A DNA stretch of 64,000 bases from Phoebastria nigripes (taxonomy: Eukaryota > Chordata > Aves > Procellariiformes > Diomedeidae), in the NCBI GenBank assembly GCA_035582835.1, contig JAYKAV010000023.1:1080357-1144356 (forward strand), written 5' to 3'. Under the pieces are notes generated by a model. That model worked only from the letters and a program-made list of their open reading frames with translations, was not told where the DNA came from and searched no databases. Positions 1 through 12,388 of the stretch are shown here, one piece after another (within the stretch, counting starts at the first letter, position 1; each line of letters starts with the position of its first letter). Position numbers and translations under genes: made by a program.

Positions 1-46
1 TTTCTAGATTGTTTGAACTTGCATTCTGTGAAAGGAGNGTCTGTAT

Positions 47-133
47 TCTGCTCTAGCTGATCCTGCTTCAGCAGAGGTTTGGACTAGATGATCTCCAGAG
101 GTTCTTTCCAACCTAAACAATTCTGTGTGTCTG
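47..133 (+). mobile_element. CR1 LINE, 3' end fragment
   Basis: The segment carries the standard CR1 3' terminus: a 'ggactagatgatctccagag' core, then a 'ttccaacc' block and an 'attctgtg'-like 8-bp tail. Orientation is +. Only the last 90 or so bases are clear; sequence before about 47 is too diverged or belongs to the flank. It sits in intronic DNA. Confidence 0.85.
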
Positions 134-2242
134 GGAAAGTGAAATGAGGATTTGTTTTAAAAGTATAAGCTAGAAAGCTCTCAAAAACCTAAAAGCAAAT
201 GAGTGATTATTTTAATTGTTAAAGTAAAATGAAGTGTAATGCTTTTGTCTTTTCAAAAAGCTTGAAGAGGAACAAGGAACTTTCCTCATACCTTACAGGT
301 CTGAAGTAACAAGCCATATTTAGTAAATATTTACAGTACATAGTTCAAACCTTCTGGAGGAAAGCTGTTAACTTATGTTAGGCTAGAAGCAAAAAAAAGA
401 AACCCCCCAAAACCCAANCCAAAACAAAACCCCCAAAAAACAACCCTTCCCTTTGAGCTGTATAATCTGATGGAATTTTTCAGTTTCCGTGTATATATTT
501 ATGGTATATCAGATGTGGAAAGCTCATTCTAAATACTGGCTATCACAACTTTGTTCTCCTCCTTTTGTCCAGAATTTTTGGCTATTGCCTATGTAGAGAT
601 CCGCAGAACAAAGTATACATTTGCATGGCATTTTTTTGGATGGAAGTACGAGAGCCATAACTAGACATCATTACTGGGTGACAGGAAGGGGTGAAAGATC
701 AGCGAAAACAAAAAATGTTGCTGACCAATGCTATCCTCAGTTCCATAGAATAACTATGTGAAATAATAGTGGTGCATGAACATTTGTGATCAAATTCAGG
801 AAAACCTTGTTAAATCTCCTGGATGGTGACTGCGCAGTGTGTGGTGGAACATTCAGAAGTAACCTACTAGCAGAGATGAATGTCAACAAGAATTGAAGTG
901 ATTCGTCAAGAATCTGAGAGGAGCTAATGTTTTACAGCTTCTTACTAAAAACTCTCAGAACATAGAAGCCAGTGCCCACTGTTAACATAGGCAACAGTTT
1001 TTAGTGGATTTGAATTTGGTGTACATAATATTGTTTTGTTTCCATGGTTCACAATTAATTAAACTGATTATTTTAAATNTATAAAAATATTTCAGAAGTA
1101 ACTAAATTTATAGATTTAATATCTTCTGGGAACATTTTCTGCAGCTATACAGGNGTGTGAACGTATGTACAAAAGCAAATGGGTTGCTTTAAGCTAATGG
1201 GTTACGACTTGTCATTTCTGGCAGCTCTACTTCCAAAGTAGAGCATGTTAAAAAGATCTTTGATTTAAGATTTGACATTACATATATATCTCTCTCTATG
1301 CGTGTGTGTATATATAAAAATGTGTGTGAGCTTTGCTGTTTCTTTTTTAATTGCTCTCATTCCTCGTTATGCAGAACTATGCTAATTTGGCTCTGAATAG
1401 AGTCATGTTGGTCAGTAAGCAAGGCACTGGCTGTTAGAGTCCTGTAAGTCCAGCAGTCATTGACTGTTCTTGTTCATGCTGGCTGAGTTCAGAAGCTTAA
1501 TTTATCTGTTAGCACGGTCAATCCTATGCCAGTAACATAACACCTATCCTTTATTTAATCCTTCCCTTGCTTCAGCTAGCTGATGAAAAGCCAAAAAGAA
1601 CAACTTTTGATGGAACTGGATGTAAGTTAAAGCAGGGGAAGGAAATAGAAATATGTTGGAAACAGAACAGAATAAAATGTGGTTTTGTTGTGGAGGAAGT
1701 TTTGTTACGCAAAATGAAAAATATGAATTAAAAAAATTATGTGCTGCCCTCTGTAGTTTGAATTAGAGAAAAGGGTTAGTAGAAATCTGGGTCAGTAGTT
1801 TAAATAATCTTACAGATAATCATGAGATTTAAGCCTTTCATGTTGGAATTACAAAAGCAATCATAATTAGGCACTTCCATGTTGAAAAATGTTTTTAAGG
1901 TACTCCAGTATTTGTACTGTTTGGGGGACTGTCTTTAAATTTGAACATAAGCAAAGCAGTTCAGGCAGATCACCTAATTTTGTTAACTGATTGTGTCCTA
2001 CTGAACCAAGCCAGCACCTGGAATATCTTACTTTCTGGCAACGGGGTTGCTGCAACTACAATGCATTAACTTAAACAATGAAAAAATACAGTAACTAAAT
2101 CTCATAATCAGAGAACAACACTGTCATATACGAAATAATTGCTTAGGCTTTCGTTACATTAAGTCTGCAGCTTGTTTTTATATACTGCATTAAGAGGTTG
2201 AGCAAGTGGTCTCTAGAGACTTGGCATTCTGCACAGTGGCTT

Positions 2243-2249
2243 CCCCCCC

Positions 2250-2280
<31 letters not shown>

Positions 2281-2296
2281 AAAGCTAGCGCTAGCT
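2243..2296. repeat. C15-T23 homopolymer pair plus 14-bp palindrome
   Basis: Fifteen C (2243-2257) run directly into 23 T (2258-2280). They are followed almost at once by the perfect 14-bp palindrome AGCTAGCGCTAGCT (2283-2296). A similar C17 then T-rich run occurs at 20595-20630. Homopolymer lengths in a draft assembly are unreliable. Confidence 0.8.
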
Positions 2297-4537
2297 ACAT
2301 CAGTGTGCTATGCGGGACAGCATGCAGCATGTCAGCTGACTCAAGTATTAGTTTCATGGTACAGGAGGAAATGAAGCGTTTGATTCCAAAAGTTTTCACT
2401 TCTTCGGTGTAATGGTGAGCATATTGTTGCTGGTTTTGGGGATTTTTTGGACATGATGTTATAGTTAAGTTAAGGAAGTGAATCTATATTCCTTAGATTT
2501 TGAGTATTTGCTACAGGTGTCCGTTCAATTAGACAGTCAGGAGAGCTAAGCAAAAACAAGGCCAGCTCCTCCTCTGTTGCCCTTTTGGGGGGAGGAGGGG
2601 GGAGTCAGGAGTGGTATAGGCATAAAGTGATGATTATTACAACTACATAGGTTTGTCCATATTACTGTGCTGCTTGGTTCTTTCTAAGCAATTTAATTTT
2701 TGTTGGTAAATTTACTGATACAGAAGATGCCTTCTAAAGTTTAATGTTGCTAAGTCATTCTCAGTTAAGTATGTGGCATAAGGGTTTATATTTAGCACTT
2801 CAGTGCAGCAATGCAGTTAGGAATAGAAAATTGCTTTCTCACTTGACTGCAAATAATTAAAATTTAGAAGTTAGCGTATAAGTCATTGCTTCAGTATATG
2901 ATTTTTCAAGTGTGTGTTTCTGACAGAGAATTAAACAAGCTAGTTTCACTGTTTAAATTAGTATTCCCTTTTCCATAATATTTTCTTGTGCTTCAGCAAC
3001 ATATATTCACATTTCTCAGCAATTTCTAGCCAGTAATCAGGAGAGAGGAGAAACTCTTAGGTCTTGGAAAAATGAAATCTTTATACCACCATGGTGACAC
3101 AGCAAATCAAACTCTTTTTTATGCATTTCTGTAACTTGATATTTGATCTGCGTTACCTTTGGAGAGAATGCATATTCCATGACTATATGCACACAAGATC
3201 ATGTCAAGTTCAGAAGGTGAGATAATTTTGGAGGAGGTTTGTACAAGTCTTAGAATCTCCAAGTATGATGGGGACAAGATGCTGGAGTTGTTAATGAGGA
3301 AACTGTGCATAGGATACAAGAAGCTGCACAGTTCTCCCTTGTTACCATTCCCAGCTGTATGGTAATGTGCAGGGGACTTCTTGCATCCTCCTCACTTGTT
3401 TTGGATGGCTGCGCTTAGCTGTAATTCCAGCCTTCTGTNTGCAGTTATGGAAAGTGCAAAGTGTAATCTCCAGGCATGATCCCTGAGCATCAAAATACTA
3501 AGAACACGAATATCTACACAGTACCCACCTCACCTAGTTTTCCTTCCAACAGGAATGGTCATTTCGGGCTGTANGTTGGTATTTAGTATTTCGCTGACTG
3601 GAATTCAACTTTTATTCCATTAGAATAGCACAGGGTTTTTTCTCCTATGGGACAGCTGGTAGTATATTGTACCGTTTTGTGTGTGTGCTTGTTTTTCAGT
3701 ATTTTGCTGTTCTGGTGCTGTTGCTTTATCTAGAACTGCTTGCAAGTCTAGGCAGATAGTAAAAGCAGAAGCACATGAGAATAACACTGAAATGGGATTT
3801 AAAGGAAGCTTGAGTGTATGGAAGGAAGAAAATAGAGGCTTATAGAGAAGATAAGGTGTTTATTTTTCCCTCTGCTCTCCTGAGCAAACACCACAATGTT
3901 TAAAAAGAAGAAAAACTGGGCATTGTAAACTGGCAAAACTGTGGGGTAAGTTTTTTGCATGAAGATACTGTGGAAGCGTTTCCTCTCCCTCTGCCACCTA
4001 TACGTATATGTCTTCATACTGTTGTTCTTTTCACCTTCACTCCTGATTTTCTGTTTTAACAGTCCCTTCTCACAGGTATAAATTGTGCAACCAGAACGGT
4101 CAGGCTTAGCTTTTTAAAATGCATCTTAGTGATCAGTTGATTCTTGAACTTTTATCCTGACACTCTTGGCTAAATCCTAAGTGATATAGTGCAGTAAATG
4201 TGACAGTGCAGAGTTTGCAAAATCTTGGATATACAATAATGCAACGATGTGTCTTGTAGTTTGAAACCTCTGTGTGAATGTATCCGTGTGTTTCGTGGAA
4301 TTATTTTGACTGCTAATTAATGTATTTATAGGAATGGATTTATACCTAGTAACAATTTTTGTTGCTTTTTTAATGCGTAGTTACCATGCAAAAAGAAAAA
4401 TACATGTCTGCTAAGATACGTTTACTGTATTGATGTCTTGCTATAAAATGGATATTCTTTTTAGTAAGTTATGTTTTCTTTTTTTTTGTTTGTTTTTTTT
4501 CTTTTTTTTTTCCCCCTGTGGTTTTGTTGTTGTGCAG

Positions 4538-4604
4538 AGCTCTGGGATTGAAACGTTAGTGGAGGAGCTTTGCTCCAGACTGAAAGACCTTCAGAGTAAG
4601 CAAG
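4538..4604 (+). CDS. KIAA0232: KIAA0232 exon (SSGIETLVEELCSR...)
   Basis: This 67-nt exon encodes SSGIETLVEELCSRLKD and then LQSKQ plus one base of the next codon. The acceptor is TGTGCAG at 4531-4537, behind a long T-rich tract; the donor is GTGAGG at 4605. The residues form a short amphipathic, Leu-rich helix-like stretch that matches the human protein almost exactly. The exon starts in phase 0 and ends in phase 1, and the next exon begins with 'ag' to complete a Glu codon. The preceding exon is outside the window. Confidence 0.92.
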
Positions 4605-6008
4605 GTGAGGGATAAATCTTTAAACTTCTGAGGCCATATATTGTATTCATCAATGTGTAACATTCTGAGACGTGGGGGTGGGGGAGCAGACTGTTAATTC
4701 AGTAGCTTTTAATACAGGCCATGCAGTTTTAAAATACATTTGAATAATTTTATTCAAATTGTTTAAGCAATTCTGTACTAGTATGCTTTGTTTACCTTGG
4801 AAAAAGCCATCCACAAATGGAGTTTTCCTCATGAAAAGCCATAACTGTTCTTATCCAGCTATGCCTGCTTTTTTAGTAAATATTCCATATTCAGCATCCC
4901 CCCTCCCCACCAAAAGAAATCAAAATAAATTAGGTTTGATTTTGTTCCTTTTGTGTATTGATACTTGCAAAGAGTAGATTGGCCTCAAAATTGTTATATA
5001 CTAGCTATTCCCGTGAAAAGCATCCCAGTAGCCCTCACAGAGAGGTGTGCTTAAAATTTCCGGGCTTTAGGGGAATGATAATGGGGACTTTATGTTGTCA
5101 AGCTTAGGGCAGGAAGCATAATATAAAATTGTGGTGTCTCCAATGAAAGTTCATTGCACATAAATGTTTGTTCATGCGCATAGCAGCAGCATTTGACACT
5201 TAGAGTAAAATTAATATGCTTATTGTGTAGTATAAATAGCAGTAAATAAGTGATAAATATTTACCTGCCTAAGCATGATTTTAGCTGTTTCCATTCCCTT
5301 TTTCTGTTTTTAAACAGTAATTACTTGTCAGCTCTTAGTATTTTGTAGTGCTACGCTGTGACACTTTCTTACTGAGCCAAGGTGATTTTGACTATTCCTT
5401 TTGGAAAAAAAAGTAAAATTAGTGTGTATCTCACAGCATTTTTTTGATATTCTACAGATTTTAATATAAAGAATTAGAAATCCTTTAGAGTCACCTCTCA
5501 CACAGGAAATACGCCTTTACATCCACCCAAAGCACAGCAACTACTGCAGGGGTACTTCCTTTTAGTGAAATACATGAGAAGTTAGATGCAACCATTCATA
5601 AAAATATTTAGTTAAATAGTTGATTTTTTTTTTAAATTTTTTTTTTATATGTAGCAATGCAAGAAGGAGATAAGGATTTGGATATGAAATAACTAAAAAT
5701 TCAATAGGAAGTCTCCTAGTGGGGGCATTGCTAACCATGAAGTTGCATGCAGCTGCTAGCCAGTCATGTTTGGTGAAATTTGCAGGGCTTAATGAGACAA
5801 CTGTGGAAAACTTGAATCTTGGGTGGTAACTTGTAATTTCTTTATGTATAATAACCAGACTATAAATTGTTCTGTTATTTACAGTGTTTTATGGAAACTT
5901 ACTACTATTACAGGTATACATCCTAGTGCTTTTTGTTAAATACTGTTATAAAATACACTGGCTTTTTGAATTTTTCTGTTAAGCATTTGGAATTTTCTTC
6001 CAAAACAG
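4605..6008 (+). other. KIAA0232: KIAA0232 intron
   Basis: Intron of 1.4 kb with a GTGAGG donor and an AAACAG acceptor. The sequence is AT-rich with T-runs near 5625-5650. I see no recognisable repeat or other gene in it. Confidence 0.85.
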
Positions 6009-6090
6009 AGGAGAAGATTCACAAAAAGTTAGAAGGCTCTTTGACTCCTGAGACTGATTTATCTCCCACAGCAAAGGATCAAGTAGAAAT
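6009..6090 (+). CDS. KIAA0232: KIAA0232 exon (EKIHKKLEGS...)
   Basis: This 82-nt exon completes a Glu codon and encodes EKIHKKLEGSLTPETDLS followed by PTAKDQVE and the first two bases of a Met codon. The acceptor is AAACAG ending at 6008; the donor is GTATGC at 6091. The SP/TP-like sites (LTPE, LSPT) are conserved in the remembered human sequence as SPSPE and LSPP, suggesting proline-directed phosphorylation, which is inference. An N lies just inside the following intron, at 6097. Confidence 0.92.
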
Positions 6091-7677
6091 GTATGCNTTT
6101 TTTATTATTATTATCTGAGATGCTTTTCTCTTTTCTCCTTTTACTCCCATATTTTGATACAGTGAAGTTAACTTAGTGGGGAAACTGGAGTTTTGTGGAT
6201 ATTAAGAAATACATTTTTTTTTTTCCTGCCATCTTCTTTTGTTAATCTTATATATTTAAATATGAGCATTTGGTACCATGGGCTAGTTTAATTTCTGGCA
6301 AAGTCCTGACTGCTTTCTTTTGACTATATGCAGAACTCAAACCATACTGTATTTTAGTTTCCTTAAGACCAAGCCAACTAGACAAATTAAAAGCCTTTAA
6401 AACAGCATTAATTGACACATTAGACTTGCAGGGAGAGAATCAGTTTCCTGGGATCATAGAATAGTTTGGGTTGGAAGGGACCTTTAAAGGTCATCTAGTC
6501 CAACCCCCCTGCAATGAGCAGGGACATCCTCAACTAGATCAGGTTGCTCAGAGCCCCGTCCAGCCTGACCTTGAATGTTTCCAGGGATGGGGCATCTACC
6601 ACCTCTCTGGGCAACCTGTTCCCGTGTTTCACCACCCTCAGCGTAAAAAATGTCTTCCTTATATCTAGTCTAAATCTACCCTCTTTTGGTTTAAAACCAT
6701 TACCCCNTGTCCTATCTTGTTCAGAACTCTTTGACTTCTATTGCAGAAATGAGAAACTGACACTCTTTTATAAGCTTTAAACTCTTTATAACCAAAGTGG
6801 TCTACTAGTTACCAAGTACCCGAGTCCAGTGTTACTGAAGTACCCAGGATTTTTATCATTGACTTCTCTTGGAGATATGACTGCTGTATCTCTTAATAAT
6901 GACCACTGGTAGCAACAGTCTAAAGTGTTGCTAAATGGATGATACTTCTTCAGGGAACTGATTGTGCTAATGTGCATTTAACTTAAGTGACTTCTGAATG
7001 TTTTTTAATAGGTTTTCATTGAAATATATGCGATTCAGTATAAATCTCTCTACTGTCAAACACATACTACTTTAAACATTGCAGAAAACTGTATTTTAAT
7101 TTTGTCCCTGTTGCACAAAGCTGTTAAGTATCTTAAACTACTCAAGAACTAATCTTGTTTTGCAATAGCTTTTTCTTAATAACTGGATGATCAAACTGTG
7201 TAGAACTTAACAAATAGTGTCTCATTTCACAAAGGAGAATTTAAAAAACTGAAATTCAGGACTGAACTGACTGAAATTCAGGACTTCCTCATTTATACTC
7301 TAAATCAAACATGTTTAAGAAGACTGTAGTGAATTGCTACGTTATCTAATAAATCTGGAGTCAGGCCTTCGCTGTTTTAAGTGTCCACAATTTCTGTCTA
7401 CAGTGAATTTTAGTACTCCCTAAAAATGGGATTGTTTTACTTGGCAGTATATTTTTAAACATATATTAATATAAGCACTTTTAAAGCTTATCTTAATCTC
7501 CCCTTTGTTATCATTCAAATAAACAGTGCAATGAGTGGCATGTGCATATGTAGAACAAACTAGATTTTTTGGCAATTAGATTGGTAGTGTTTTGATGTGT
7601 TTTTAGTAATACTTTCTAATCTTAATGCCTGTCTGAAGTTCTGCGATCTGAATGTCACCTTTTTGTTTTGCTTTCAG
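6091..7677 (+). other. KIAA0232: KIAA0232 intron
   Basis: Intron of 1.6 kb with a GTATGC donor and a TTTCAG acceptor at 7672-7677. It contains a minus-strand CR1 copy (6453-6715) and a short tandem duplication of 'actgaaattcaggact' near 7248-7285. The rest is AT-rich unique sequence. Confidence 0.85.
6453..6715 (-). mobile_element. CR1 LINE fragment
   Basis: The plus strand shows the reverse complement of a CR1 3' end: 'atcatagaatagtttggg' at the left edge, then the 'gtcatctagtccaac' core and the untranslated and 3' coding part up to about 6715. It is very similar along its whole length to the copy at 58327-59185, so both belong to the same relatively young avian CR1 subfamily. It lies in antisense orientation inside a KIAA0232 intron. 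It is 5'-truncated, as is usual for CR1. Confidence 0.93.
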
Positions 7678-10600
7678 GTATTATGAAGCATTTCCTCCTC
7701 TTTCTGAAAAGCCAGTTTGCCTGCAGGAAATTATGACTGTATGGAATAAATCCAAAGTATGCTCTTACTCTAGCTCCTCATCTTCATCCACTGCTCCACC
7801 AACTAGCACGGATACATCTTCTCCAAAGGACTGCAATAGTGAAAGTGAAGTAACTAAAGACAGAAGTAATAAAGTATCTGCCACTGTACAGGAAAGAACC
7901 CAGCAGAAGAAAAGTAAAAATGAGAAAGAAAACAAGTTTAGTAACAACACTGTTGAAGAGAAGCCTGTTTTGTACAAAAAGCAAGTCCGACATAAGTCTG
8001 AGGGAAAGATGCGTCCTCGCTCCTGGTCATCTGGATCCAGTGAGGCTGGCTCAAGTTCTAGTGGTAATCAAGGTGAATACAAGGCATCAATGAAATGTAT
8101 TAAAGTAAGACACAAAACAAGAGAGGTTCGAAACAAAAAAGGGCGTAATGGGCAAAGCAGGCTTTCAGTGAAATCTGGTGAAAAGGCTGATAGAAAAGTC
8201 CACAGCGGAAGCAGTAGCAGCAGTAGCAGCGGGTCCATCAAACAGCTGTGCAAAAGAGGTAAAAGGCCATTAAAAGAAATTGGAAGAAAAGAAGCTGGCG
8301 GTAGCGATGGAAAAGATTTGTATTTAGACAGCAGAAATGAAAAGGAATATAAAGAAGAACCCTTGTGGTATACTGAGCCGATTACAGAGTACTTTGTTCC
8401 TCTTAGCAGAAAAAGCAAGCTGGAGACTACATACCGCAACAGAGAAGATATATGTGGCGTAACATCAGAGGCTGTAGAAGAGTTGTCTGAATCAGTGCAT
8501 GGTCTTTGTATTAGCAACAATAATATTCATAAAACATACCTCGCAGCAGGTACTTTCATCGATGGTCACTTTGTAGAAATGCCTGCAGTTCTAAATGAGG
8601 ATATTGACCTCGCTGGGACCTCAATATGTTCTCAACCAGAGGACGACAAATATTTAGATGATGTTCATCTGTCAGAACTAACACACTTCTATGAAGTGGA
8701 TATTGATCAATCCATGTTGGATCCTGGTGCCTCAGATACGATGCAAGGGGAGAGTCGGATTTTAAATATGATTCGACAAAAGAGTAAAGAAAAAACTGAT
8801 TTTGAGGCAGAATGTTGCATAGTGTTAGATGGAATGGAGTTGCAAGGGGAAAGTGCAATATGGACAGATTCGACCAGCTCTGTTGGTGCTGAAGGGTGGT
8901 TCTTGCAAGACCTTAGTAATTTAGCTCAATTTTGGGAGTGCTGTTCATCTTCTAGTTCTGGTGATGCAGATGGGGAAAGTTTTGGAGGAGATTCTCCAGT
9001 CAGATTCTCCCCCATCTTAGACAGCACAATGCTTAATTCTCACATGCTTGCTGGCAATCAAGAGCTCTTTTCAGATATTAATGAAGGGTCTGGTATAAAC
9101 TCTTGTTTTTCAGTGTTTGAAGTGCAATGCAGTAACTCTGTTTTACCATTTTCTTTTGAAACACTCAATTTGGGAAATGAAAATGCAGATTCTAGTAGCA
9201 CTGCTAATATTCTTGGGAAAACACAGTCTAGATTGCTAATATGGACCAAAAATAGTGCCTTTGATGAAAATGAACACTGTTCCAATCTTTCAACAAGAAC
9301 CTGTAGTCCATGGTCACACTCGGAAGAAACACGTTCAGACAATGAGACTTTAAATATTCCATATGAAGAATCCACGCAATTTAATGCAGAAGATATTAAT
9401 TATGTAGTTCCTAGAGTGTCTTCAAGTTATGTAGATGAAGAAATCCTAGATTTTTTGCCAGAAGAAACCTGCCAGCAACAAGCTAGAACTTTAGGAGAAA
9501 TGCCCACTTTGATTTTCAAAAAAAAATCTAAGCTAGAATCTGTCTGTGGTATTCAGCTAGAACAAAAAGCGGAAAGTAAAGACTATGAAACTACACAAGG
9601 GTGTAGTGAAAGCAGTCCACATGGAGATGGCTACAGCTCAGGGGTTATTAAAGATATTTGGACAAATATGACAGACAGAAATTCTGCAGCGATGGTAGAA
9701 ATAGAAGGAATAGAAGATGAACTGTTTTCAACTGATGTAAATAACTATTGCTGCTGTTTGGATACAGAAGCAAAAGTTGAAACCCTCCAGGAGCCCAATA
9801 AAGCAGTGCAGAGATCAGAGTATCATCTTTGGGAAGGTCAAAAGGAGAATTTAGAGAAGAGAGCCTTTGTCTCGAATGATTTATCAAAAGTGGATGGTGG
9901 TGACTACACTACACCATCAAAACCTTGGGATGTTAACCAGGATAAAGAAAACTCATTTATACTTGGTGGTGTGTATGGGGAGCTCAAAACATTTAACAGT
10001 GATGGAGAATGGGCAGTGGTGCCACCTAGTCACTCAAAAGGGAGCTTATTACAATGTGCAGCTTCTGATGTAGTGACAATAGCTGGTACAGATGTTTTTA
10101 TGACTCCAGGTAATAGCTTTGCCCCTGGTCATAGGCAATTATGGAGGCCATTTGTATCATTTGAACAGAATGAGCAATCAAAGAGTGGAGATAACGGATT
10201 AAATAAGGGTTTTTCTTTTATCTTCCATGAAGACTTACTGGGAGCTTGTGGTAACTTTCAAGTTGAAGAACCAGGGCTTGAATACTCATTCTCTTCCTTT
10301 GACCTGAATAATCCATTTTCACAAGTTCTTCATGTAGAGTGTTCGTTTGAGCCAGAAGGAATTGCATCTTTCAGCCCTAGTTTTAAACCTAAGTCAATTC
10401 TGTGCTCTGATTCAGACAGTGAGGTTTTACACCCCAGGATATGTGGTGTTGATCGAACGCAGTACAGGGCTATACGGATTTCTCCAAGGACTCACTTTCG
10501 CCCAATTTCTGCATCTGAACTTTCTCCAGGTGGTGGAAGTGAGTCAGAATTTGAGTCAGAAAAAGATGAGGGAGGTGTTGCTGTCCCTTCTCAAGTAGAT

Positions 10601-10975
10601 GTATTTGAGGATCCACAAGCAGATCTCAAACCTCTGGAAGAAGATGCAGAAAAAGAAGGGCATTATTATGGAAAATCAGAGCTTGAATCTGGAAAATTCC
10701 TTCCCAGATTAAAAAAGTCTGGAATGGAGAAGAGTGCGCAAACATCATTGGATTCCCAAGAAGAGTCGGCTGGGATGTTGCCAGTAGGAAACCAAGATCC
10801 CTGTTTAGAATGCAGTATGAAAGAATCTCTAGATGGGAGGGCGATGGAGAGCTCTAAAGTAAACTGCAGAATAGTGGAGCCACGTGAGGAGACTAGCAGG
10901 TTTTGCAGTTGTAAAGCAGGGTGCCATTTCCCCACGTACGAGGATAATCCTGTTTCTTCAGGAGAGCTTGAAGAG
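7678..10975 (+). CDS. KIAA0232: KIAA0232 large central exon
   Basis: One 3,298-nt exon encodes about 1,099 residues, most of the protein. The acceptor is CTTTCAG (7671-7677); the first base completes a Met codon and YYEAFPPLSEKPVCLQEIM follows. The donor is GTATGT at 10976, after ...GELEE. In order it shows a Ser run (about 7767-7793), K/R-rich segments (about 7900-8180), a second Ser run (about 8206-8236), a conserved island containing TFIDGHFVEMPAV (about 8550-8590), a third Ser cluster with acidic residues (about 8940-8990), a CCC cluster (about 9748) and an acidic SE/E-rich part (about 10530-10650). No enzyme domain is apparent. The open frame continues from an intronic ATG at 7652 and runs into the intron to a stop at 11039-11041, so intron retention would add about 21 residues. 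Minus-strand open frames across it are shadows. Confidence 0.97.
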
Positions 10976-11098
10976 GTATGTGGATATATAAAATTATGGG
11001 ATTTGCAGCTGGCAGCTGATAACCAGCAATTTGTCATGTGACAGTTCAATTTAAATGTTTGTAACTGTGTAGTTCACTAGAAAAATACAGTTTTGTAG

Positions 11099-11335
11099 AA
11101 ACACTGGAGGTTCCATCTGAACATAAGGAAAAACTTTGTTACAGTAAGGGTGACCTAGCGCTGTCACAGGTTGCCCAGGAAGGTTGTAGAGTCTCCATCC
11201 TTGGAGGTATTCAAAAGACATCTGGACATGGTCCTGGGCATCCTGCTCTAGGTGGCCCAGCTTGAGCAGGGGGAGTTGGACATGATGACTTCCAGAGTTC
11301 CCTTTGAACCTCAATCATTCTGTGATTCTGTGAAA
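11099..11335 (+). mobile_element. CR1 LINE, 3' end
   Basis: The copy contains the conserved CR1 3' coding end and tail in plus orientation: 'tggaggttccatctgaacat', then a 'gttgcccag' block, 'cttggaggtattcaa', the 'ggacatgatgacttccagag' core and two 'attctgtg' units at the end. It begins only about 120 bp after the donor of the large KIAA0232 exon, in the sense direction. It is moderately diverged and 5'-truncated. Confidence 0.92.
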
Positions 11336-11904
11336 AATGAACCATCTTCAGGCATTACGGTGTCATCTTGCATACCTTTAGAAATATATGCATGTGTACA
11401 CTCATGTGACTTTAAAATCTGTTTACCTTAGGGTTTTAGCTTATCTGATTTACATATACTATGTTAAAATACGCATAAAGTTTGAGTAATGAGATATTAC
11501 TGATTTTGATTCAAACCTATTTTAAAATTGTGAAGAGGAAGATCTGAAGTCAGTCTTTGCAATGTAAGTTATAGTTACTTCCAAGTAGAAGAATTTGGAG
11601 TTCAATTATTGGATGTAAACTTCAGGAAAGAAGGGTTTGTAGAAAGGCTTAATTGTCTGGAAATTAAAATGTTCTTTCAGCAGTGTAGACACAAAAAGAA
11701 ATAAAACATGGATGTAAAATATCAATCACTACCATAGTACTGTAAGGAGGCCTAACTAGAACTANGGGTTAAGCTCAGAGTTTTCTTTCACGTCATTGTA
11801 GCCATAGATTAAGTAATGATCAAGAGCAAAAATCCTTTCCAGCCAGAAATATCCAAGTTCTTGCTGTGAGCTCCCTCTGCTCTTGAGAAGAAATATTTGA
11901 CCAG

Positions 11905-12388
11905 CAAAATGAAGGTCCTTGAATGCGTCCAGAGGAGGGCAACAAAGCTGGTGAAAGGGCTGGAAGGAATGTCGTATGAGGAGCAGCTAAGGACTCTGGG
12001 CTTGTCTAGTTTGGAGAAAAGGAGGCTGAGGGGCAACCTCATTGCTCTCTACAGCTTCCTGAGGAGGGGAAGTGGAGAGGGAGGTGCTGATCTCTTCTCC
12101 CTGGGATCCAGCGATAGGACACGTGGGAATGGTTCCAAGCTGCGCCAGGGGAGGTTCAGACTGGACATCAGGAAGCAATTCTTTACTGAGAGGCTGGTCA
12201 AACACTGGAACAGGCTTCCTAGAGAGGTGGTCGATGCCCCAGGCCTGTCAGTGTTGAAGAGGCTTTTGCACAATGCCCTTAACAACATGCTTTAACTTTT
12301 GCTCAGCCCTGAAGCAGGCAGGCAGTTGGACTAGATGGTCGTTGTAGATCCCTTCCAACTGAAATAGTCTATTCTATTCTATTCTAAA
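11905..12388 (+). mobile_element. CR1 LINE fragment with (ATTCT) tail
   Basis: This is about 480 bp of the CR1 ORF2 C-terminal region and 3' UTR. An open frame (11897-12295) reads [20 protein letters not shown], later [17 protein letters not shown], then [20 protein letters not shown] and [10 protein letters not shown], all typical of the CR1 polymerase end. The 3' UTR has 'ttggactagatggtcgttgt' and ends in repeated 'attct' units (12366-12388). The element is 5'-truncated; the frame is not a host gene. Confidence 0.94.

Larger units (their letters stand above)
1..4537 (+). other. KIAA0232: intron of KIAA0232 (5' part outside window)
   Basis: This is non-coding sequence upstream of the first recognisable exon, which has a phase-0 acceptor at 4536-4537, so at least one coding exon must lie before the window. 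I looked for the expected upstream KIAA0232 coding region and did not find it. The stretch holds a CR1 3' end (47-133), an A/C-only tract (about 388-442), a C15-T23 homopolymer pair (2243-2280) touching a 14-bp palindrome (2283-2296), and otherwise AT-rich unique sequence. Confidence 0.7.

Noticed and set aside
1576..1621. Exon-like segment (TTCAG acceptor, open frame, GTAAGT donor) upstream of the first KIAA0232 exon
   Set aside because: The translated residues (LADEKPKRTTFDGTG) do not match the expected KIAA0232 sequence before SSGIETL. Such short pairs of splice-like sites arise by chance.
8068..8520. 150-codon minus-strand frame inside the large KIAA0232 exon
   Set aside because: It is the antisense shadow of a confirmed coding exon. 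Ser/Leu-rich composition arises from the Ser/Lys-rich sense strand.
11897..12295. 132-codon plus-strand open frame as a possible host gene
   Set aside because: The residues are the CR1 polymerase C-terminus, and the copy ends in a CR1 tail; it belongs to the mobile element.
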